In this document: positions 45,333-55,955 of the stretch, piece by piece
How the letters are laid out: every line of letters begins with the position of its first letter
Numbering within the stretch: position 1 is the stretch's first letter
Origin: Cryphonectria parasitica EP155
Taxonomy: Eukaryota > Ascomycota > Sordariomycetes > Diaporthales > Cryphonectriaceae
Length of the DNA: 64,000 nt
Reading direction: 5' to 3'
NCBI RefSeq assembly: GCF_011745365.1
Contig: NW_024468919.1
Location: 496,001 to 560,000, forward strand
Made by a program: the position numbers and the translations under genes
Notes under the pieces: generated by a model
Databases searched by the model: none
Seen by the model: only the letters and a program-made list of their open reading frames with translations
What the model was told of the DNA's origin: nothing

Positions 45333-47699
45333 CTAAATTTTGCTGCACACCGAGTTTCTCCCAGACCCGTCCCTGCTGCACTTCATCTCCACCAAAGGGA
45401 TAGCCGCTGTTGTGTTGACGACGGCATCTACGGCAGCAGCCTGTACGATGCCAGTCTCGGTAGGTTGCTCCATATTAATAGTGGCACCGGTGGCGCCATC
45501 CTGAGCTTCTCGTCTCCTGTCCTCCTTGGCCTTGGCGGATTGTCTCATCTGCAGACCCTTGAAGTAGTGCAGGGCGATCATCGGGGAGAAGACGATAAAG
45601 ACCAGGCCGAAGACGACGTAGGTCCAGCCCAGGCCCATCTTGTCGATCATGGTCTGGATGGCGGCGGAGGCGACAGCCCCGAGGGCGCAGCGCGTCAGGT
45701 TGCTGGCGGCCATGACGGCGCCGGCCTGCGATTGGGAGATATCCATGAGCAGTGCGTTGGTGGTGGCCATGACGCCGTTCAGGCCCACACCCATGAAGAA
45801 AAGCAGGACGCACGGGCCGGCGATGGACGTCTTCATCTCGAGCACCCAGCCCCAGCAGATGATACCGGCCATGGAGATGAGCAATGGGGCGATACAGATT
45901 TCGAGGCGCGCCCGCTCGACGTTAACCCTGTTCATGTCGACCTCCTGACCAGCCTCGAAGTTGATGCCGGCTCGGGCCGTGTACTTGCGGAAATTTTTGT
46001 TCATCTGCTTGCCAAAGACGGCCGTCGAGATCATGGCTCCTCCGGCTAGTGGGAGGTACATGATGCCGATCATGACCGAGTCGTAGCCGTAGATGGCCTT
46101 GAACTGTGTGGGGAGCTCGGTGGCAATGGACTGGAAACCCGCGAAGATGAGGCCCACGTAGAACAGCAGGCAGAAACGCTCCTTGGTGAACAGAATGCGC
46201 ACCGCGGCCGTCAGGGACAACCACAGCATCTGTCGTACAGTCTGCTTGCCCTTGAGCCTCGCTTTCTCGTCCTCCACTGCCTGGCTGTACTCGGGCTTCT
46301 TGTCCTTGAGGACCTGGATCACGCTCCGGTACCGCCTGGGGGCCTTGGCCGAGGCGTCGCCAACGATGAACCGGCACGTCTCTGGGAAGAAGACCAGGAC
46401 CATAAAGAAAGTGAATGCGCCTACGATGAGCAGGAACCAAAAGATGGACCGCCAGCCGAGATATTGGGTCAGCAGGCCGCCGATGACAGGGCCCAGGGTG
46501 GGTGCGAAGATGACGGGTAGCGCCACCAGTGCTGCATAGCTCCCTCGCTCGGCGCTGGTGACGATATCGGCGACGACGGCTGAGGCGATGGCGATGGTGG
46601 GGCTGGCACCGACGGATTGCAGGATGCGGAAGCCCATGAGCTCCTTGTAGGTGTGGCAGAGGGCGATCATGACGCAAGACACCATGTAGATGGCGAAGCA
46701 ACAGAGCATGGCCGGGCGGCGACCGACCACATCGGCGAGGCCCCCTATGATCATGGGTGAGATGGCCATGAAGATCATGTACACGCTGACGGTGAGGTTT
46801 ATGGCGCTGCGGGAGACCCCAAAGTCCGTGACGAGTTTGGTGAGCGAAGGGAGGTAGATCTGCATCGACAGTGGGGCGAACACGGATGCAGAGGCGGCAC
46901 CCAGTACGATGAGCTGCTTGGCCCTGGTCGGGAAGGCGGAGAAGGGGGCTTCTGGCACAGCGTCTGCTGGCTGCTGCTGCTGCTGGTTCTCCTGCTGGGT
47001 GATTCCGGCCTCAAGGTCGGCGTCAGCTGGAGGCGGGACGTCCTTGGACGTGGGTGCCTCGTCGAGCTGCTCATGAACGGTGGACGAGGCCGACTGGGAG
47101 CCAGAGAGGGAGCTGGAGCGCGAGAGCCCTAAACGTGAGACCCTCGTCTCCGTCTCCTCATCCCCCATCTTCTCGTTTTGACCCTCCTCCGCAGGCCTCT
47201 CATCGGCGAGGTCAGCCTCTTCTTCGGGAACCCTGAGTGTCATGTCTGGGACGCTCTCTAGGCCAAAGTCGAAGTTGGTGTAGGAGGCTCTGGAAGCCCG
47301 GTTCGAGGCCGGGACTGAGAGGGCCGATGCCCTCCTTATAGAGCCCTGCTCGGTAGCATGGCCGTTGACTATCGTGGACGCGTCCATGGACGGGTGTGCC
47401 GAATGGTAAGGACGCTCCGTGATATAGGGATTATAGCTGCTGTACCTTGGTGGTTGACGGGCCGGGTCCTCGTCCGCCTCCTCAATGATGGCAGGCTCAT
47501 GCTGCTGGGCGAGGTCCTCCTCGTCGATGATGCGCGAGTCACGGTTGGGTTCGGCGCTGATGATGGCGTCGACGACTGAGTCCCATGTTGCGGACCTCAC
47601 CGATCTCATGGAGCTCCGGGAGCCGGTCGAGTGTACGGACCTTGGGGACGCGGGTGAGGTTGGGTAGCTGAACGACCCACGGGAGCCACGGTACGCCAT
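45333..47699 (-). CDS. MFS transporter, DHA1 drug:H+ antiporter family (Qdr/Dtr1-like)
   Basis: An intronless frame of 788 codons from the ATG at 47699; the frame stays open upstream but without another ATG. The first ~265 residues are a long disordered cytosolic tail rich in Ser, Arg, Glu and Pro, unusual in length for the family. Twelve membrane helices follow. DHA1 signatures are visible: the loop 2-3 motif GGLADVVGRRPAM, ERGSYAALVALPVIFAPTLGP (antiporter motif C region with GPVIGG), and WRSIFWFLLIVGAFTF followed by FFPETCRFIVGD. A large central loop contains basic and acidic stretches. The family exports drugs, polyamines or organic acids across the plasma membrane. The substrate cannot be told. 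The C-terminal tail is about 65 residues. Confidence 0.88.
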   Translation of the reverse strand: MAYRGSRGSFSYPTSPASPRSVHSTGSRSSMRSVRSATWDSVVDAIISAEPNRDSRIIDEEDLAQQHEPAIIEEADEDPARQPPRYSSYNPYITERPYHSAHPSMDASTIVNGHATEQGSIRRASALSVPASNRASRASYTNFDFGLESVPDMTLRVPEEEADLADERPAEEGQNEKMGDEETETRVSRLGLSRSSSLSGSQSASSTVHEQLDEAPTSKDVPPPADADLEAGITQQENQQQQQPADAVPEAPFSAFPTRAKQLIVLGAASASVFAPLSMQIYLPSLTKLVTDFGVSRSAINLTVSVYMIFMAISPMIIGGLADVVGRRPAMLCCFAIYMVSCVMIALCHTYKELMGFRILQSVGASPTIAIASAVVADIVTSAERGSYAALVALPVIFAPTLGPVIGGLLTQYLGWRSIFWFLLIVGAFTFFMVLVFFPETCRFIVGDASAKAPRRYRSVIQVLKDKKPEYSQAVEDEKARLKGKQTVRQMLWLSLTAAVRILFTKERFCLLFYVGLIFAGFQSIATELPTQFKAIYGYDSVMIGIMYLPLAGGAMISTAVFGKQMNKNFRKYTARAGINFEAGQEVDMNRVNVERARLEICIAPLLISMAGIICWGWVLEMKTSIAGPCVLLFFMGVGLNGVMATTNALLMDISQSQAGAVMAASNLTRCALGAVASAAIQTMIDKMGLGWTYVVFGLVFIVFSPMIALHYFKGLQMRQSAKAKEDRRREAQDGATGATINMEQPTETGIVQAAAVDAVVNTTAAIPLVEMKCSRDGSGRNSVCSKI

Positions 47700-47701
47700 G
47701 G

Positions 47702-47748
47702 CTGTTGCTGCTGCTGCTGCTGCTGCTGCTCCTGCTGCTGCTTGTTGT
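47702..47748. repeat. CTG trinucleotide run upstream of the MFS start
   Basis: Mostly perfect CTG triplets (CAG on the minus strand) directly upstream of the MFS ATG. If translated it would give poly-Ala, but no ATG precedes it in frame, so it is probably 5' leader. Confidence 0.8.
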
Positions 47749-49967
47749 GTTGGTTGGGCGGCACTGGTAGGCAGCACGTTTCTGGTATTTGTCCTGCTAT
47801 CCAGGTACAGGTTCAGCTCCAGGTCCAGGTCTAGTTCCTAGGCATCTGGGGGAGGACAGTCTATAATTATGACAGCCCGTTGATCGCTCTCAGGGATGTT
47901 GAGCTCTTTCTTGCCATGCAGGGGACGGGGTTGCCAAAAAGGGTAGTATAGGTAGAACAGGAGTGGGAAAGATATTGTGTCTCTTGCCACCTGGTCGTGA
48001 GGCCCGGATAGAAAAGAGAGGCGAACCCACGCCTTCTTGACGGTGAAAGGATCCCGTGGTCATTTTCTTTCTTCTCTTTCTTTTTTTTCGTTTTCTTCGT
48101 TTGTATGGACCTCCGGCTGTCTGGCATCGGTTCTCTAGAGACACTGTCTCCGTTGCCCCAACCCATCAAGGCCCGATGATATGACCATCGGGGCTTGCAC
48201 CATGGCAGCGCCGACCTTGTGTGGGATCGCACGAGGTGTTATGGTCCTAGACCTCTTGCCCTGTCAGTCCACCATGCATGGACGGTGCTTCCAGGGGCCC
48301 TCAAGAACCGATCTAGAACCACCTTCCAGAAGCATGCAGGCGTGTGTCTCATGCCACGTTCCACGGCCTTGTCGCCGGATGAGGAGGGGGTTTGCTGGTA
48401 GAGGGGGGGCGGGATCGCCGCAGGGGGAGTGCCGAGGGGGTCAACGATGGCAACTTTCCCAGCACCTTCACGCCCTGGCCTGTCCACACCCTCCTTGGCC
48501 CTCTAGGCCCATATTCTCATGCATCTGCCGGCCTTTGAGGCTGATGAGATGTCTCCTATAGGGTATTGGCGCGTCGGGGATTAAACCATGCCCGTCTCGG
48601 GGTTCTAGCATTCATGCGCTGACGTCGACTTGTTCTCTTTCCTCATCACATCTTCGAGCGTGAACAAAGACTCTGCCAGAGAGGTGATCAAAGCTTGGTC
48701 AATCTCGTTCTGGTCGAAGCTCACCAGAATTGTGTCCATGACTTGAAGGTCGACCCTTGGAGAACACTATTAGGGAAAAGATTCCAAGGCAACCCAACCG
48801 ATATGTAGACGCAGTCCAGACCCGCGTGTGGAGTGTCGTATCCATTTTGGGGTAAACAAGCGACATCCGATCTGCCGACATCATTAATCTTTCCGTTAAG
48901 GAAAAAATATGAGAGGGTTGCTGAGAAGGGGGGGGGCTGACTGGACCAAGATAGATGCTGTGGTATCATTAGGCTGCAGTTGGGTGTACTACAAGGCGCT
49001 ACCCTGGTACGTGCCTACCTTTGGTTATCGTTCTGTCTCTGTTCTAGTAACCTTACTTAAGCAGCACATGCTGGCCAATGTCTGTGCGATAAGCGTTCAT
49101 GTGCAAGTGCAACAGTGCAAGCCTCGGATGCCGGTCGGGAGGGCAGTGAAGATCCCAGACGAAGATCCCCGATCCCTGCTAAATACTAGAGCTAACTATA
49201 GCCAGAAAAGCGAGGGGGGGAAAAACCGTTGTTCAAGGACGACTTGTTGACTCTGATGTTTTGTGCTGTACATGAATACATAGATACATGGTTACAGAGT
49301 GTAAACAGTAGAGTAGTCACTTTTGAAGAGAAAGTGGTAAACAAAGGAGGAACAGGGAGAAGGCAGGAAAAGAAGGAGCGAGAGCCCAGCGGGGGGGGGG
49401 GGGGAGGGGCACAAATCCAAGTGCTAGTAGTTAGCACGCAGAGTCCCGCCCGCCGATGGCCGACGACGTCCTCAGTGGTCCCGCGGCTTACAGCAGGCAG
49501 AGGACCGACCGACTATCCACTTTCCCTGAACGGCAGGTCACAATCTTGAAATAATGAGTTGCAAGGAACGAACAAATAACTGCGCCCATGATCATGACGA
49601 ATGGGTGCTCTGGAGGTAAGCATGCCAACGACAACGGCATTGCGGGCGTCCCACGGACAATTGTTACTTGCCATGACTATGACGACGGACAGGGTGCAGT
49701 GATGCCGTTGCCATTCTTCAACCCGGTTCCGCCATGTGTTTGTTCCTCACGAGGAAGCTCCACTCATGCCTGGTCATTATATTCAACAAGTCCCCGGTGG
49801 TGATGAGCTCGTGAGCAGCACGTGGTCTCCATGAGGCCAGCTTTGACTTGATCGTGCGTCGGTAGGACGGAGCCGACTGTGGAAGTAGAACGGGCGGGTT
49901 GGGGCTCGTGGGCCGTGACGGGAAGAGCCTCGACAAAGCTGCTGTGATGTGTACCAATCTGTATTTC

Positions 49968-49996
49968 TCTCTCTCTCTCTCTTTCTTTCTCTCGCT
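49968..49996 (+). repeat. CT microsatellite
   Basis: A TCTCTC run broken only by TTTCTTTC near its end. Confidence 0.85.
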
Positions 49997-51155
49997 TACT
50001 CTCTGACATATCCGTCCTATGATGTAGTGGCTACCCCATGGCACGACAGCATTCAGCCTACCACATGTAGATATGACGATTAATGGGTTCGGATTATCGT
50101 TCTTCTGCCAAGGCATGTCACCCAAGACATGTCACAGACCCATCTAAATAAGGTGCGGGTGAAGATCGATGTGTCGTCGGGGATTTTGACATTTGAATAA
50201 GCGACTGATTATCTTGATCATCTTACTGGCCCCCATGAACACGGAGAGGTCCTACGTTTTTTTTCCTGCTGGGGCTTGTTTCGAAGCCAAAGCACCTCGC
50301 CTGCTGGCATCCGAAACCGGATCTTGGCCCCGCGACGTGAGAGCCAGTCCCAAATAAACATACTAGTCAACTCACAATGATCAGATATCAGCCCAAAATC
50401 CACAAAAGAGCATAAGTTTCTGTGCACAGGCCCTAGACTCGAATTGCAGCGTCTATGTTTTCCCTCTATCCTCCCAGATACTGCTTCGCAGCTCGCCAGT
50501 GTCGTTGGTGTATCAGTCAGCAGGCCGAGCCGAGGTCAAAAATGGCCTACACCAACCTGTGTGCCATACTGAGTTAAGGGACGTGCTGGTCCAGGTTCTG
50601 CTATTATTCAAGATGCCAGCAATCTGGTCGTCAATCTTGTTGAACATCTTGTGCAATATTCAATTGGTTATTTTATATATTTATTTTATTTCTCCCTTTT
50701 CCAGGTTATTTTGCTCAATTTACTCTCAGCATGGGGCCGCTGTATTTTATGAATTTCTTGTTCGTTAAAAGTACTTAAGTAGTCTGATTTGATACCTGCT
50801 GCCGTTCACTGTGGCTAACAATTAGCTAATAACTAGTATCCGAGGTGCGGTTTGCGATACCTTTTCACCATTAGCTTCTATGGGATAGGACCAAGTTGAT
50901 GAAGTCTCACAGAAGAGAACAAGACAGAGAAAAGGCAAAAAAAGGACAATGACCCCAAAGTGTCTTATCAACTTACAATTGTTGCTCCTGTCTTGGCAGC
51001 CATCCCCCCGCGGCTGGGAGGGGACCGTCAGCCTCGTGAGGATCAGATACGCTGACTGCTGGGTGAATGGATTCCGGACGGCAGCCAAGTTTTTCCACAA
51101 GTTGTCTGCCGCGGGAATAGGAGTCACCAATCAGCTCACAGGCATCATGGTTATC

Positions 51156-51187
51156 ATTATTTTTTTTTCCGAAAAAAAAAAAATAAT
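51156..51187. repeat. Perfect A/T hairpin
   Basis: ATTAT plus eight T, a CCG centre, then a run of A and TAAT. The arms are complementary over about 13 bp. It could extrude as a small cruciform or be the footprint of a short inverted element. Confidence 0.6.
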
Positions 51188-51683
51188 CTCTCCCCAGAGA
51201 TGAATGCATTCTCAAAATGAACAGGCACGCTGGGGAAGTGCTGAATGGTGTGGTGCTGATCCTTCCAGCGTGGAACCTTATTCCTGGGTCCCCTGACCAT
51301 CGTATGATAGCACCAACGGGGGAAATCAGCCCTTCTCAGCTGGAGATATGCCCAAACCTAGGATCACCCGCTCACAGTATGGCACCCTGGGGGGCTGAAT
51401 TCGACTCATGTCCTGACGGAGCCTCCGGCGTCGGGTGACAAGACTCACAGCGTGCCAGAGGGTCATATAGCACACACTTGGCCGCATGCGGAACGGAAAG
51501 AGAATGGGGCAGTGAGTGGGTTCTTGATATTAAAGTGCAGAGAAGAGACACTATCGCACATTCCCGTGTTTCATTGCACACACATCGTTCATAGGAAGAA
51601 GACGAAGAAGAAGAAGAACAAGGATAGCTAACAAAACGATCGTCAACTGGGAACTCTGTGGGCTCTTATCAGGCTTGTGAGAT

Positions 51684-53256
51684 ATGGCAACAAAACTGGC
51701 CAGGCTGGCCAGGCCGGATGCCCTCCGGCAGGCCCTACGGCCGACCGTGAGGATCCCTCTTGGAATGGCGCCATCGGGTCGGTCCTCAGATCTGCTCTTT
51801 CCTGCGAGCAGACTGTGGCAGCAGTCTTGCGCAGGACTCCCGCGCGCGAGACTGGCCTCCAGCTACAGTGCGGCAACCGCCATACCTGACCTGCAATGGG
51901 CGCAGGTTCTAGAGAAGAAAGGTGGTCGTAAGTGACACTCGTTCTCAGATCCTTCGCTCCTAATCTCCTGTTGTTGCGTTCCTACCAGCTAAAGAGCCTT
52001 GAAGCCGTCGTCTATAAACAGATTCCAGTGCCCAAACCGGGGCCCGACGAGGTGTTGATCAATATCAAGTACAGTGGCGTCTGTCATACCGACCTGCACG
52101 CTTTGCGGGGCGACTGGCCACTGCCGTCCAAGATGCCTCTCATCGGTGGGCACGAGGGAGCGGGCGTGGTGGTGGCCAGAGGTGAGCTCGTTAGAGATAT
52201 CGAGGTGGGCGATTATGCAGGTATCAAGGTGAGATCTCACACCCAGTCTCGTAAAACTTGTGTGTGTGTGTGTGTGTGTGAGCGACCAGATTCACTAACC
52301 ATTACAATTCATTCTCGTTTTCATCAAGTGGCTGAACGGCTCCTGCATGAGCTGTGAGCATTGCCGCCAGTCCGACGAGTCACTCTGCGACCACGCGAGC
52401 CTGTCTGGATACACGGTCGACGGGAGCTTCCAGCAGTACGCCATCGGCAAGGCCGCGCACGTCGCACGGATTCCCAAGGACTGTGATCTCGAGGCCGTCG
52501 CCCCTATTCTCTGCGCGGGGCTGACGGTGTACAAGGCCCTCAAGGAGTCAGATGCGCGGCCCGGCCAGCACGTCGCCATCGCCGGTGCTGGCGGCGGCCT
52601 GGGTGTCTTTGCCCTGCAGTACGCCGCAGCGATGGGCCTTCATCCTATCGCCATCGATGCCGGCGAGGAGAAGCGCCAGGTGTGTCTCGACCTCGGTGCC
52701 GAGGCATACATCGACTTCCTCCAGTCCAAAGACATCGTCGAGGACGTGAGGAAGGCAACCGATGGCTCCGGCCCCAATGCAGTCCTGCTGCTTGCCGCAA
52801 GCGAGAAACCCTTCGAGCAGGCTAGTAGATATGTGAGGAGCAAGGGAACCATTGTCTGCGTGGGGCTGCCGGCCGACGCCTTTATCAAAGCGCCCGTATT
52901 CGACACTGTTGTGAGGTGAGATAGCAGCATATCTTGTCCTAATGATTTCTTCTTTACAGCAACAAGGAAATGACTAACATAGAGTGCTTTCGCTGGAACA
53001 GAGAGATTAGGGTCAAGGGTAGCTATGTGGGCAATCGCCAGGACACGGCAGAAGCAATTGATTTCTTTAGGCGTGGTCTGATCAAGGCACCATACAAGTA
53101 AGCCACCCCTCGACAAACTATACAGGCACATGGACCGCTTGCTAATCTCTGGTGTGATTTACCAGGACGGTGGGGCTATCGAAGCTGCAGGATGTATATG
53201 ACATGATGCTCGAGGGCAGGATCACCGGTCGATATATTGTTGATACGAGCAAGTAG
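51684..53256 (+). CDS. Zinc alcohol dehydrogenase, probably mitochondrial (ADH3-like)
   Basis: Five exons, 51684-51927, 52005-52228, 52329-52915, 53002-53097 and 53166-53256, encode 413 residues. NAD-dependent interconversion of ethanol and acetaldehyde. The first ~60 residues are Arg/Ala/Ser-rich without acidic residues until Asp12 and contain [12 protein letters not shown], a good mitochondrial presequence. The enzyme then starts [20 protein letters not shown], with the exon 1/2 junction inside GGP. Catalytic zinc ligands are Cys108 ([10 protein letters not shown]), His131 (IGGHEGAG) and a Cys in [12 protein letters not shown]. Structural zinc cysteines are 162, 165, 168 and 176. The NAD fold has IAGAGGGLG. 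The end, [15 protein letters not shown], is standard. Introns 1 and 2 both use AAG acceptors. Intron 2 contains a GT microsatellite. Confidence 0.93.
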
Positions 53257-53357
53257 CAGCGCCTTTTTGTACAGCACAATACCTTCACATATATATACCC
53301 CAGATGAACCAGCCAGGAAGAAAATCAACGCAGGAGGTGTAAGGGGGGTTTTTTGGT

Positions 53358-53393
<36 letters not shown>

Positions 53394-53993
53394 CTAAGCA
53401 CATTGTAATTACTTCGTTGCGTAATGAACGCGATGTAAGAGTAGAGCAGAGCAGAGACGTGCCTTGCCTCATGATGTTCAGATAGCAAAATAATAGCACG
53501 CAGGAGACAGGAGGCATTTACGTGAAGCCCGAGACAAACACCAACCTACAGCACTTCGACACCTTCAAACAACCTGGGATTTCTGATTCCCTTACCACAC
53601 CTGATGTAACCACCTCATACATCCATTCATTGCCTCTCTCCCGTTTTTTTATCTACCATAGTATATCAGACACCTGATACCCGGCATCGCATGATTAAGA
53701 CTCATAGCACAGCGGTGACTGCCAGACACCATAACAAGGTGGGGGGACCCCTACACTTACTTACACGATATCAGCACAGAAGCGTTGTCCGCTGATCGAC
53801 AGCGGGGCCGGGCTAGCGGTTCTTATACCTTATAGTGACAAGTACGCTGAGGGGTCCCCGGCCACCAGTCACTTCAACGTTGCATCAGGGTCCGATACCT
53901 TGATAAGGACCGGCACGCCGACCGAGCACCCAAACATCCAAGCAGATCGCAGCCGATAAAGATGGCCGAGGGCCCAGAACTGAGGGTAAGAGT
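53257..53993. other. Intergenic region with a long T run
   Basis: Separates the alcohol dehydrogenase and sugar-transporter genes, both on the plus strand. No gene recognised. Confidence 0.5.
53360..53388 (+). repeat. 29-T homopolymer
   Basis: 29 consecutive T about 100 bp after the alcohol dehydrogenase stop codon, in its 3' flank. Length is likely to vary between isolates and between assemblies. Confidence 0.85.
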
Positions 53994-55955
53994 ATGTTCT
54001 CCTCTTTTGGAGAAGACGAGCAGAGCCCGCTGTTGTCCAACCCAAGAGACCATCTCACCAGCTCGACGTCTCCCTCGGCCGGACAAGCACCTTGCTGCTA
54101 CACCAGTCGTAGCAGTTGTACAAGTATGGCACCACCAGAGGAACTGGGCAGGCAACCTACTGCAGACGATGGCGACACGGCCGTCAAGCCCAGCATCGGC
54201 CAGACGACCACCACCGCCCTCGCAATCCAGGCAGAGCACGAACTAACCTTCCGAGAAGCATGCAGGCTGTATCCTGCCGCCATCGGCTGGTCAGCCTTTG
54301 TCTCCCTCGGCGTCATCATGCTGGCCTTCGACCCCCAGCTGCTGGGCAACCTGTACGCCACGCCACAGTTCTGCCGCGACTTTGGTTACCTGTACAACGG
54401 CGAGTACATCATCTCGGCCCCCTGGCAGACGGGCCTGTCGATGGGCAACCCCGTCGGCCAGGTGGTGGGCGCCCTGTTCGCGGCGTACCCCATGGACCTG
54501 TTCGGGCGCAAGTACACCTTTGGCGCCTGCGTGGCGCTGACGGGGTGCCTGGTCTTTATCCAGTTCTTTGCGCGCAGCCTGCCGGTGCTGCTGGTGGGCG
54601 AGCTGCTCGGCGGCCTCGTGCTGGGGTGCTACGTCACGATCGCCCCGGCCTACGCGTCCGAGGTGGCCCCCGTCGCCCTGCGCGGCATGCTCACCAGCTA
54701 CGTCAACCTCTGCTTCGTCATGGGCCAGCTGCTGGCCAACGGCGTCACGGCCGGCACCGAGCAGATGGACAACCACTGGGCCTACTCGCTGCCCTTTGCG
54801 CTGCAGTGGTTCTGGGTCGCCATCATCCTGCCCGGTATCTTCTTTGTGCCGGAGAGCCCCTGGTGGCTGGCCCGGCGCGGCAGGCTCGAGGAGGCTGAGG
54901 CGTCCCTGCGGAGGCTGGCCAGCCCCGGGGTGGACGTCAAGCCTACGCTGGCCGTCATCCTGGAGACAGACCGCCTGGAACAGGAGCTCGAGGCGGGCAG
55001 CACCTACATGGACTGTCTCAAGGGCGTTAACCTGCGGAGGACTGAGATTGCCTGTGGCGTGTACTGCACCCAGGTGTTGAGTGGCATCTACCTGGTCAAT
55101 TACGCCACCTACTTCTTTGAGCTTGCTGGCCTTCCTGATGGCAAGGCTTTCGATGTCAGCATCGGTTTCCTGGGTAAGTCCTTTTTTTCTTTTTATCTCT
55201 TCTTTGTAGTGCCACTCTCATGTGGAAAGAGAAACAATTCGTCTAATTAAAACGTCGTGTAGCGGTGGGCTTCGTGGCCACTATCATCTCCTGGTTCCTG
55301 ATTACGCGCATCGGCCGGCGTCGAATCTACCTCACCGGTCTGGCCTGCTTGGTTGTCTTGATGCTCATCATCGGCATCCTCGACTGCATTCCTGGTCGAC
55401 CTTCGGGCGTGGAGTGGGCCGAGTCAGCGTTGATGATCATCTGGAACTTCGCCTATGATCTCTCTGTCGGCCCCATATGTTTCATCATCATTTCTGAGGC
55501 GTCGGCCACACGAGTCCGCTCTAAATCGATCGCAGTAGCCACCGCCGCTCAGGCAGTACTCGGCATCGCCATGACGGTTGCGATTCCCTATATGGTACGT
55601 TGTCTCAGCCGGGTTTCTTCTATGCAGACCGGGCAGCCGAGGGCAGATCGACTCCTGCCTACTCTCCTCCATACCTCCCCCCCCCCCCCCTCTCCCTCTT
55701 TCCTTTTCTTTGATGTGTCTTGTTCTGTCCTAACACCTCAATGAATTACAGATCAATCCCGACGAGGCGAACATGCAGGGCAAGCTGGGTTTCTTTTTCG
55801 GCGGATTGGGACTGCTCTGCTACGCTTGGGCATTCTTCCGTATGCCGGAGACGATGGGGCGCACTTACGAGGAACTCGACCTGTTGTTTGACAAGAGGAT
55901 ACCGGCTAGGCAGTTCAAGGGTTATGTGATCGAGCTTGACGAGGCTGAGAATTGA
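53994..55955 (+). CDS. MFS sugar transporter (maltose/hexose permease type)
   Basis: Three exons, 53994-55173, 55263-55594 and 55752-55955, encode 571 residues. Introns have donors GTAAGT and GTACGT and acceptors TAG and CAG. Twelve membrane helices with sugar-porter signatures: PMDLFGRKYTFGACVAL (loop 2-3), APAYASEVAPVALRGML (PESPR-like region 1), FFVPESPWWLARRGR, ITRIGRRRIYLTGLA (loop 8-9) and PETMGRTYEELDLLF near the end. This order matches proton-coupled plasma-membrane alpha-glucoside and hexose carriers; substrate not determinable. The N-terminus has a dileucine (SPLLSN). The start at 53994 is uncertain: an upstream ATG at 53962 opens an overlapping frame (53962-54246), and an in-frame ATG at 54126 (MAPPEELG) could be used instead. 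Confidence 0.9.

Larger units (their letters stand above)
47700..51683. other. 4-kb intergenic region, no gene seen
   Basis: The divergent upstream region of the MFS transporter and the alcohol dehydrogenase. It holds a CTG-type trinucleotide run, CT microsatellite, a run of 14 G (49391-49404) and an A/T hairpin. Frames such as 48181-48561 and 50218-50427 have no recognisable content. Confidence 0.45.

Noticed and set aside
54116..54898. 260-codon plus-strand frame inside the sugar transporter
   Set aside because: Alternative frame of a strongly GC-rich gene. The transporter frame carries all the family motifs.
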